From contig JAZGVH010000002.1 of assembly GCA_039889245.1 (NCBI GenBank), positions 248,001 to 312,000 on the forward strand: DNA of 64,000 nucleotides, read 5' to 3'. Positions 26,694 to 33,455 of this stretch are shown piece by piece. Under the pieces are notes generated by a model. It did not search any database and was not told the DNA's origin. It saw nothing but the letters and a program-made list of their open reading frames with translations. Positions within the stretch are counted from its first letter, which is position 1. Each line of letters starts with the position of its first letter. The DNA comes from Dermatophilaceae bacterium Soc4.6. Its GTDB lineage: Bacteria > Actinomycetota > Actinomycetes > Actinomycetales > Dermatophilaceae. A program made the position numbers and the translations under genes.

Positions 26694-28988
26694 CTAGGAA
26701 TCCTGGTCTGCGTGGGCCCTCTCACGCAGCTGCTCGGCATACGCCCGCAACGAGACCCGGTAGGCCGTGGTGTCCTCGTCGGGAGAGTGGTCGACCAGCG
26801 CGTCGAGCAGGTCGGCGACCGCCTCCCGCTCCCGGCCGGTGTCGGCCAGCGTGAGTGCCCGGAACGCGGCGGCGGCCGCGCTCCGCGGCTGGCTGAGGGC
26901 GACCTCGTCAAGCAGCGAGAGGGCCTCGTCGGTCTCACCCACGACGCGCAGGCTGGAGGCCGCCTGCAGCTGCGCCCGGTGTCGGAACGGCTCGCGCAGC
27001 CCTGACGCGATCACCTTGCGGTACAACGGGATCGCCTCGGCCTCGAGGCCTGCCCGGTCGAGGGCACTGGCCAGCTCGAAGGTCATCCGGTGGTCGCGAG
27101 GACGCTCCTGGGCCAGCACCCGGAAACGCTCGACGCGGGCGTGGTCGTCGTCGAGGGACCAGAGCTGCGCCATCTCGGCATCGAGCTCGTGCTCACCCCG
27201 TGCCTCGATCACCTTGCGCCTGATGGAGCGGGCATCGTCGGGGGTCGCGCCGTGCTCGGCCAGCCAGGCGGCGCACTGCGGGCGCTGGTCGTGGGCCATG
27301 AAGGCGACGACGTCGCCGGCCCGCACTTCCGGCAGGATCGCTGCCAGACCGTCGATCTCGTGGGGGAAGCTCTCGACGTCGACCGTGCCCACCCGGGCGA
27401 GCCCGGCCCGCAGGTGCGAGTCGATGTCGTCGACCGTGCGACCGCGCAGGTACTTCGGCTTGTGGGCGATCACCACCCGGTCGGCCAGCTTGCCAGCGAT
27501 CTCGCCGAGACCCTCGATGGCCTCGTCGGGCCGGTCACCCGTGGCACCGAGGCCGAGGTGGACCCGCCCACCGGGGGCCCGCAGACCGCCGGCGACCTCG
27601 AGCAGCGCCTCGAGCCCGGCCTCGTTGTGCGCCATGTCGAGGATCACCGTGGCGCTGCCGCGGTCGGCCCCCTCGACGGCCTCCCCGGCGACCTCGGCGG
27701 GGGCGAAGGACGCGAGCGGCATCGAGTAGGTGTTGAGCCGGCCCTCGTTGAGCACCGGGTCGGGGGCGAAGGTGCGCAGGCCCTCGACCACGGCGGCCCG
27801 CGGCATACCGAGGCCCAGCGCCGCCGCTGCGGCCGCGAGGGCGTTGGCGATGTTGAAGTGCGACAGGCCCGACAGCGTCACCGGCACGTCGACGATGCGG
27901 GCCAGCCGGTCGGGGTCCTTGCCGCGGGTGAGCACCACGATGTCTCCGTCGAGGATCGTGATCCCGCGCCCGCCGACGGTCAGGGCCTCGCGCAGGGCCG
28001 GAGAGTCGGGGTCGAGGCTGAACGCCCACGGACGCGCCTTGATCCGGTGCCGCATCGCCCAGACGCGCGGGTCGTCACCGTTGAGCACGACCCAGCCGTC
28101 GGGCTTGGTGACGGTGGTGACGATGGCCTTGACCTCGGCGAGCTGGTCGAGCGTGTCGATGCCCTGCAGTCCGAGGTGGTCGGCCGAGACGTTGGTGACG
28201 ACGCTGACGTCGTTGCTCGCCACACCCATCCCGCGCAGCAGCAGCCCCCCGCGCGCCGTCTCCAGGACGCCGATCTCCAGGCCGGGCGTGGACAGGACCG
28301 AGCGCGCCCCACCGGGGCCGGAGTAGTCACCGGGCTCGGTGGTCTCGCCCATCACGACGACCCCCGAGGTCGAGCTCCAGGCCGTGACGTATCCGGCGGT
28401 CATCGCCACGTGGGCCACGATGCGGGTGGTGGTGGTCTTGCCGTTGGTTCCCGTGATCGAGGCGACCGGCACCTGCGGGGTGATGACCTGGCTCGACTCA
28501 CCCGGCTCCAGCTCGCGGATCCGCTCGGCTGCCGCCTCGACGATGTCGTCGGCCGCCTGCGGGTCGTCGGGATCGGCCAGCAGGAGCTCGCTCAGCAGCG
28601 GGCCCAGCTCCTCACCGGTGGCGCGACCCCACTCGCGATGGCGCCAGGGCACGGCCACGACGATCTCGTCGACGCCCTGGCCCGCACGGGCCCGCACGGT
28701 CATGCGGCTGATCCCGAGGCCGTCGGCCACGCGACGGGTCACGTGGGCCGCGAGACGCATCACGAAACGCTGACGCTGCGCGGTGCCGGGCTTGCCGGGG
28801 CTCGACGCCCCCAGCCCCAGCCGCTTGGCCAGGTCGACCGCCCCACGACGGTCCAGGGCGAGGTAGCCGGGCAGCCGGAGGCTGACCTTGACCGCCGGGC
28901 GGGTGAAGTAGAGGTTGGGTCCGTCGAGCACCCGCACCTCCGAGACCGTCACCGCCGGTGCGGGGTCGGTCGGCAGCTGGTCGGTCAC
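26694..28988 (-). CDS. CphA-like Mur ligase without ATP-grasp, fused to TPR repeats
   Basis: This 764-residue protein looks like a rearranged cyanophycin synthetase. It starts with a CphA-like N domain (VSEVRVLDGPNLYFTRPAVK; compare CphA ITESRVYRGPNLW) and passes after about 180 residues directly to a Mur ligase domain. That domain has the P-loop ITGTNGKTTTTRIVAH, ETARGGLLLRGMG and NVSADHLGLQGIDTL, close to the CphA paralog. The ATP-grasp domain is absent. The last 150 residues are helical TPR-like repeats. The substrate is unknown; a Mur-type amide ligase activity is inferred. The GTG starts 7 nt after the enoyl reductase stop, so it is the third gene of the fabG-inhA operon. Confidence 0.82.
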   Translation of the reverse strand: MTDQLPTDPAPAVTVSEVRVLDGPNLYFTRPAVKVSLRLPGYLALDRRGAVDLAKRLGLGASSPGKPGTAQRQRFVMRLAAHVTRRVADGLGISRMTVRARAGQGVDEIVVAVPWRHREWGRATGEELGPLLSELLLADPDDPQAADDIVEAAAERIRELEPGESSQVITPQVPVASITGTNGKTTTTRIVAHVAMTAGYVTAWSSTSGVVVMGETTEPGDYSGPGGARSVLSTPGLEIGVLETARGGLLLRGMGVASNDVSVVTNVSADHLGLQGIDTLDQLAEVKAIVTTVTKPDGWVVLNGDDPRVWAMRHRIKARPWAFSLDPDSPALREALTVGGRGITILDGDIVVLTRGKDPDRLARIVDVPVTLSGLSHFNIANALAAAAAALGLGMPRAAVVEGLRTFAPDPVLNEGRLNTYSMPLASFAPAEVAGEAVEGADRGSATVILDMAHNEAGLEALLEVAGGLRAPGGRVHLGLGATGDRPDEAIEGLGEIAGKLADRVVIAHKPKYLRGRTVDDIDSHLRAGLARVGTVDVESFPHEIDGLAAILPEVRAGDVVAFMAHDQRPQCAAWLAEHGATPDDARSIRRKVIEARGEHELDAEMAQLWSLDDDHARVERFRVLAQERPRDHRMTFELASALDRAGLEAEAIPLYRKVIASGLREPFRHRAQLQAASSLRVVGETDEALSLLDEVALSQPRSAAAAAFRALTLADTGREREAVADLLDALVDHSPDEDTTAYRVSLRAYAEQLRERAHADQDS

Positions 28989-28995
28989 GCCGGCG

Positions 28996-29757
28996 TCACT
29001 GCCCCATGGCGTGGACCCCGCCGTCGACGTGGACGATCTCGCCCGTCGTCGCGGGGAACCAGTCGCTGAGCAGCGCCACGCAGGCGCGGGCGGCGGGCAC
29101 GGGGTCGGCGAGGTCCCAGCCCAGGGGGGCACGGTCGCTCCATACGGCCTCGAACTGCTCGAAGCCCGGGATCGACTTGGCCGCCGTCGTGCGGATCGGG
29201 CCCGCCGAGACGAGGTTGGAGCGGATGCCCTTCGCCCCCAGGTCGCGCGCGAGGTAGCGGTTGGTCGCCTCGAACGCGGCCTTGGCCACGCCCATCCAGT
29301 CGTAGACCGGCCAGGCGAACTTCGCGTCGAAGGTGAGACCGACGACGCTGCCGCCGGGAGCCATCAGCGGCAGCGCCGCGACCGCGAGGCTCTTGAGCGA
29401 GAAGGCCGAGATCTGCACGGCGGTGGCGACGTCGTCCCACGTGCCCTCCATGAAGTTGAAGGCACCGGGGGGCGCGAAACCGATCGAGTGGACCACCCCG
29501 TCGAGGCCGTCGACGTGCTCCGTGAGCCGCTCGGCCAGGCTGTCGAGGTCGTCCTGGTTCGACACGTCGAGCTCGATGACCGGCGGCGTCGTCGGCAGCC
29601 GCTTGGCGATGGTGGAGGTGATCTTCATCGTGCGACCGAAGGACGTGAGCACGACCTGTGCTCCCTCCTCCTGGGCCACCTTGGCGATGTGGAAGGCGAT
29701 GGAGGAGTCCATCAGGACGCCGGTGATGAGAAGGCGCTTGCCCTCGAGGATGCCCAT
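28996..29757 (-). CDS. fabI: Enoyl-[acyl-carrier-protein] reductase (NADH), InhA/FabI type
   Basis: This 253-residue short-chain reductase catalyses the last reduction of each fatty acid elongation cycle and is the isoniazid/triclosan target class. The start GKRLLITGVLMDSSIAFHIA is the divergent FabI/InhA nucleotide site. The catalytic Tyr and Lys lie in PVYDWMGVAKAA (about 160), followed by RSNLVSAGPIRTTAAKSIPG as in mycobacterial InhA. AAGGACC precedes the ATG by 4 nt. It follows fabG as in the mycobacterial mabA-inhA operon. Confidence 0.94.
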   Translation of the reverse strand: MGILEGKRLLITGVLMDSSIAFHIAKVAQEEGAQVVLTSFGRTMKITSTIAKRLPTTPPVIELDVSNQDDLDSLAERLTEHVDGLDGVVHSIGFAPPGAFNFMEGTWDDVATAVQISAFSLKSLAVAALPLMAPGGSVVGLTFDAKFAWPVYDWMGVAKAAFEATNRYLARDLGAKGIRSNLVSAGPIRTTAAKSIPGFEQFEAVWSDRAPLGWDLADPVPAARACVALLSDWFPATTGEIVHVDGGVHAMGQ

Positions 29758-29808
29758 GTCAGGTCCTTGGTGTCGGTTCGGGGTGGTGTGCAGGTGGCGG
29801 TAGGGAGC

Positions 29809-30558
29809 TCAGTGGCCCATGCCGAGACCGCCGTCGACGGGGATCACCGCACCGGTGATGTAGGCCGAGTCGGGGCTCGCGAGGAAGCGGACCACCCCGG
29901 TCACCTCCTCGACCGAGGCGAAGCGGCCCATGGGGATGCTGGACATGTAGCCGGCGCGGACCTCGTCGGTCAGCTCGGCGGTCATGTCGGTGTCGATGAA
30001 GCCGGGGGCGATGACGTTGGCCGTGATCCCCCGGGAGCCGAGCTCGCGGGCGATGGATCGGGCCATGCCCACCAGACCCGACTTGCTGGCGGCGTAGTTG
30101 GCCTGCCCGGGGGCGCCGGAGAAGCCGGACACGCTGCTGACGAAGACGATGCGACCGTGCCGGGCCCGGATCATGCCCTTGACCGCCCGACGGCTGCACT
30201 TGAACGCGCCCGAGAGGTTGGTCTCGATCACGGAGTCGAAGTCGGCGTCCGACATGCGCATGATCAGCCCGTCGCGTGTGATGCCGGCGTTGCAGATCAG
30301 CACCTCGACGGGGCCACCGAGGATCTTCTCGGCCTGGTCGAACGCGGCGTTGACCGAGTCGGTCGAGGTGACCTCGCACAGGACGCCGCGCAGCCCCTCG
30401 GGGGGCTTGCCCGAGCGGTGGGTGATGACGACCTCGTCGCCCTGGGCCGACATCGCCCGGGCGATGGCCAGGCCGATGCCCCGGTTGCCCCCCGTCACCA
30501 GGACCCGTTGCGGCGCCGCGGCCTCCGGGTTGCTGACGGTCGTCGGGGTGTCGGTCAT
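29809..30558 (-). CDS. fabG: 3-oxoacyl-[acyl-carrier-protein] reductase, FabG1/MabA type
   Basis: FabG reduces 3-oxoacyl-ACP with NADPH in fatty acid elongation. The 249-residue SDR protein has the cofactor motif TGGNRGIGLAIA (about 21-32), NAG, the catalytic Ser in FVSSVSGFSGAPG, and YAASKSGLVGMA with the catalytic Tyr and Lys (about 161-172). It ends in the typical IPVDGGLGMGH. It is the first gene of the fabG-fabI-CphA-like operon. The promoter at 30619-30624 leaves a leader of about 55 nt. Confidence 0.94.
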   Translation of the reverse strand: MTDTPTTVSNPEAAAPQRVLVTGGNRGIGLAIARAMSAQGDEVVITHRSGKPPEGLRGVLCEVTSTDSVNAAFDQAEKILGGPVEVLICNAGITRDGLIMRMSDADFDSVIETNLSGAFKCSRRAVKGMIRARHGRIVFVSSVSGFSGAPGQANYAASKSGLVGMARSIARELGSRGITANVIAPGFIDTDMTAELTDEVRAGYMSSIPMGRFASVEEVTGVVRFLASPDSAYITGAVIPVDGGLGMGH

Positions 30559-30618
30559 CGATGCTCGCTTCCGGTGCGGGAGGGGGTGCGGCGGCGGGGC
30601 GCCGGAGGTGCGTTGACG

Positions 30619-30624
30619 AACCTA
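30619..30624 (-). promoter_or_regulatory. -10 hexamer of the fabG operon
   Basis: Minus-strand TAGGTT. TTGCGT lies 20 nt upstream as a weak -35. Transcription from about 30612 would give a leader of about 54 nt. Confidence 0.4.
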
Positions 30625-30712
30625 GCCCACTACCCCCGGGTATGACGCAACACACTCCCCGTGCGCGGGCGCGAGAGGCCTGGGCGGACCAGCGAGTGGG
30701 TCAGGCGCGACG

Positions 30713-30718
30713 TAGGCT
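30713..30718 (+). promoter_or_regulatory. -10 hexamer of the DUF3099 gene (leaderless type)
   Basis: TAGGCT ends 6 nt before the GTG at 30725. Confidence 0.5.
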
Positions 30719-30724
30719 TGGAGG

Positions 30725-31132
30725 GTGCCCGAATACCACACCCCGACGCGTGAGTCACGCGACGCCGGGCCCCATCATCCCTCCTCCCAGCCGCACCCGG
30801 TGCAGTCCGTCACGGACGTCCCGTCATCGGTGTCGGCCGACCGCGCCGACCGTGCCCGCCGCTACCTGACGGCCATGGGGCTGCGCGGCATCTGCTTCGT
30901 CCTCGCCATCGTCACCACCGGCTGGCTCCGGTGGACCTTCGTCGCGGGCGCGGTGATCCTGCCCTACATCGCGGTCGTCCTGGCCAACGCCGTCGGCCCC
31001 CGCACGGGCGGCACGGTGACCCGGGTCGACCCGCGCTCCAAGCAGACGCGGGCCCTGACCGGGACCATCGACGACGGCCCTGTGGTGGACGGGTCGACGG
31101 GTCAGCATGACGTCAGCGCCTCGCGCGACTGA
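30725..31132 (+). CDS. DUF3099 family membrane protein
   Basis: This 135-residue actinobacterial protein has a polar N-terminus of about 45 residues and then two membrane helices (about 53-70 and 75-93; RGICFVLAIVTTGWLRW, AGAVILPYIAVVLANA) typical of DUF3099. A charged cytoplasmic tail follows. Function is unknown. The 3' end overlaps the next gene by 26 nt, so the pair is probably coupled. Confidence 0.85.
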   Translation: MPEYHTPTRESRDAGPHHPSSQPHPVQSVTDVPSSVSADRADRARRYLTAMGLRGICFVLAIVTTGWLRWTFVAGAVILPYIAVVLANAVGPRTGGTVTRVDPRSKQTRALTGTIDDGPVVDGSTGQHDVSASRD

Positions 31133-31334
31133 GCTGCGGTGCAGCGCCCGGGCCTGCCGCTCGGACGCGACCTCTGCGCTGCTGTGGAACAACCCGAGGC
31201 TGCACACGGTCGAGCGACGCAAGGTCTGGCTCGCGTGCCCCGATCACGTGGTCTCCCTGGGGGAGTTCCTCTCGTTGCGCGGCTTCCTGCGTGACACGGT
31301 GCCCGTCGAGGCGCTGGAGCCCGGGCAGCACTAG
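31107..31334 (+). CDS. Small conserved actinobacterial protein (cysteine motif)
   Basis: This 75-residue soluble protein has the pattern CSARACRSDA at residues 12-21, LLWNNPRLHTVERRKVWLAC (about 24-43) and a following DHVVSLGEFLSLRGF. The Cys/His spacing suggests a small metal or zinc-ribbon-like fold, but this is inference. Similar short proteins in actinobacteria are sometimes mislabelled acetone carboxylase. It overlaps the DUF3099 gene and shares a CTAG palindrome with convergent moaA: TAG for this gene, and its complement TAG for moaA. Confidence 0.75.
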   Translation: MTSAPRATELRCSARACRSDATSALLWNNPRLHTVERRKVWLACPDHVVSLGEFLSLRGFLRDTVPVEALEPGQH

Positions 31335-32383
31335 CCGCCGATGGCCGACATGGGCCGGCTCGGCTGCTGGAAGTCGGGATCCCCGATGCCGTGTCCGCGT
31401 GCCTTGCGCCACATCTCGCCGCGGATCAGCCCCGCGAGCTCCGCATCGGTCGCGCCCTCTCGCAGAGGGCCGCGCAGGTCGGTCTCCTGCTCGCTGAAGA
31501 GGCAGTTGCGCACCTGTCCGTCGGCGGTCAGCCGGGTGCGGTCGCAGGCGGCGCAGAACGGCTCGGAGACGCTGGCGATGATGCCGACCGTCGCCGGACC
31601 GCCGTCAACGAGGAAGCGCTCCGCGGGTGCGCTCCCCCGACCGGGCACCGCCTCCAGGGTGAAGCGGCTCGACAGCCGCTCGCGCAGCTCGTCGGCCGAG
31701 ATCATCGCGTCACGGTCCCAGCTGTGCTGGGCGTCGAGAGGCATCTGCTCGATGAACCTCAGCTCGTAGCCACGGTCGAGGCACCACGACAGCACGTCGG
31801 CCACCGCGTGGTCGTTCACCCCTCGCATGGCGACCGCGTTGACCTTCACGGGGGTCAGACCCGCCTCGACCGCGGCCGCCAGACCCTTCTCCACGTCGCC
31901 CAGGCGGTCGCGCAGCGTCAGCTGGGCGAAGACCTCGGGGTCGATCGTGTCGAGGCTGACGTTGACCCGGTCGAGGCCCGCCTCGGCCAGCGGGATGGCC
32001 AGCCTGGACAGCCCGATGCCGTTCGTCGTCATCGCCACCTGAGGGCGCGGGCGCAGGGCGGTGATGCCCGCGACGACGTCGACGATGCTGCGGCGCAGGA
32101 GCGGCTCGCCCCCCGTGAGCCGCACCTGGCGCACCCCCAGACCGACGAACACCCCGACGACGCGCAGCAGCTCCTCGTCGGTGAGCATCTCGGTCTTCGG
32201 CATCCACGGCAGACCCTCGGCAGGCATGCAGTAGGTGCAGCGCAGGTTGCACCGGTCGGTGACGGACACCCGCAGATCACGGGCGACCCGGCCGAAGGTG
32301 TCGACCATCCCCGCACCGGCCTGCTCCGGCGGCTCAGGCAGGAGGGAAGGGACGCGGACTCGCGGCATCGGGAGGTTCGTCAC
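31331..32383 (-). CDS. moaA: GTP 3',8-cyclase
   Basis: MoaA is the radical SAM enzyme that converts GTP to 3',8-cyclo-GTP in molybdenum cofactor synthesis. This 350-residue protein has the radical SAM motif CNLRCTYC (about 42-49), the SAM-binding TGGEPLLRR segment, a second C-terminal cluster motif CAACDRTRLTADGQVRNC (about 285-302) and the functionally important terminal Gly-Gly (SAIGG). The GTG lies 6 nt after TAAGGT. No other moa gene is in the window. It is divergent from the SURF1 gene. Confidence 0.95.
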   Translation of the reverse strand: MTNLPMPRVRVPSLLPEPPEQAGAGMVDTFGRVARDLRVSVTDRCNLRCTYCMPAEGLPWMPKTEMLTDEELLRVVGVFVGLGVRQVRLTGGEPLLRRSIVDVVAGITALRPRPQVAMTTNGIGLSRLAIPLAEAGLDRVNVSLDTIDPEVFAQLTLRDRLGDVEKGLAAAVEAGLTPVKVNAVAMRGVNDHAVADVLSWCLDRGYELRFIEQMPLDAQHSWDRDAMISADELRERLSSRFTLEAVPGRGSAPAERFLVDGGPATVGIIASVSEPFCAACDRTRLTADGQVRNCLFSEQETDLRGPLREGATDAELAGLIRGEMWRKARGHGIGDPDFQQPSRPMSAIGG

Positions 32384-32389
32384 CCCTCC

Positions 32390-32395
32390 ACCTTA
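32390..32395 (-). promoter_or_regulatory. -10 hexamer of moaA (leaderless type)
   Basis: Minus-strand TAAGGT, 6 nt before the GTG at 32383. The SURF1 box at 32415 faces the other way only about 20 bp away, so the two promoters must overlap in their -35 regions. Confidence 0.5.
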
Positions 32396-32414
32396 GGTCA
32401 GGTGGTGAGGCGCG

Positions 32415-32420
32415 TACCGT
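32415..32420 (+). promoter_or_regulatory. -10 hexamer of the SURF1 gene (leaderless type)
   Basis: TACCGT ends 6 nt before the GTG at 32427. Confidence 0.5.
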
Positions 32421-32426
32421 CGTTGC

Positions 32427-33344
32427 GTGGCACGCACCGTCCTGTCCCCCCGTTGGCTGCTGGCTCTCGTCGTCGCCGCAGCCTTCGCCGTGGCCTGCGT
32501 CTTCCTCGGCCGGTGGCAGTGGGGGAAGTACGAGGACAAGCTGCTGCGCGCCGACGCCGTCACCACGAACTACAGTGCCCCCGCCGTCGACCTGGGCGGC
32601 CTGGTGGACCGCCTCCCGCTCACCGAGTCCGGTGAGTGGACCCGGGTGACCGCGACGGGCACCTACGACGCGGCCGACCAGCTCCTGGTGCGCAACCGCG
32701 TGCAGGGCGGGTCGCCGGGCCTCGAGGTCCTCGTGCCCTTGACGCTCACACCGGGCGCCACCGCGGGGGGGTCGACACGGCGCCTGCTGGTCGACCGGGG
32801 CTGGGTGCAGAACGCCGACACGGCAGCCCAGCTCCCCCCGGTGCCATCCGCCCCGGGCGGCACCGTCACCGTGCAGGGCTGGCTGCGGCGACCGGAGCCG
32901 TCGCTCGGCCGTGACCTGCCGCGTGGCCAGCTGGCCAGCATCGCCATCGCCGACGTCGAGGGGCAGATCGGCAGCCCTGTCCTGCCGACCTACCTCGTGC
33001 TCGAGTCGGAGCGCACCGGCTCCGGGGCCACCCCGGCCCGCCCGGCCGACCTCGAGCCACCGGACACCGATCTCGGCACCAACCAGGCCTACGCCTTCCA
33101 GTGGTGGCTGTTCTCGGCCTTCGGGTTCGTCTTCTACGGGTACCGCCTGAAGGTCGACCGTCAGGAGCGGCGGGACGAGCTCGACGGCGCCGGCAGCGGC
33201 ACAGACGGTCTCGACCTCGTCGCGACGGCTCCTCGTCAGCTCGTCCCGGCCGGCCGCCCCGCCTACGGCGCTGACCAGCCGGCCAAGCGGGCCAAGCCGG
33301 TGAAAGCCAAGAAGGTGCGCATCTGGGACGAGGAGGACTCCTAG
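32427..33344 (+). CDS. SURF1 family cytochrome oxidase assembly protein
   Basis: This 305-residue membrane protein has the SURF1 layout: an N-terminal helix (about 9-27) followed by LGRWQWGKYEDKLLRADAV, a large extracytoplasmic domain with GTYDAADQLLVRNRVQGGSP, and a second helix after NQAYAFQWWLFSAFGFVFYG (about 211-230). SURF1 helps insert heme a into cytochrome c oxidase. The C-terminal extension of about 60 Lys/Ala/Arg-rich residues is typical of actinobacteria. No cytochrome oxidase gene is nearby. Confidence 0.9.
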   Translation: MARTVLSPRWLLALVVAAAFAVACVFLGRWQWGKYEDKLLRADAVTTNYSAPAVDLGGLVDRLPLTESGEWTRVTATGTYDAADQLLVRNRVQGGSPGLEVLVPLTLTPGATAGGSTRRLLVDRGWVQNADTAAQLPPVPSAPGGTVTVQGWLRRPEPSLGRDLPRGQLASIAIADVEGQIGSPVLPTYLVLESERTGSGATPARPADLEPPDTDLGTNQAYAFQWWLFSAFGFVFYGYRLKVDRQERRDELDGAGSGTDGLDLVATAPRQLVPAGRPAYGADQPAKRAKPVKAKKVRIWDEEDS

Positions 33345-33455
33345 CGCGTCCGGTCGGGGGCCGCGTCGACCTCGTCGGCGCGACGGCGCACGACGTCGCT
33401 CAGCACGTCGACCGGCAGCGGACGGTGGGCGCCCACCCCGATCAGCGGCCGCAGC

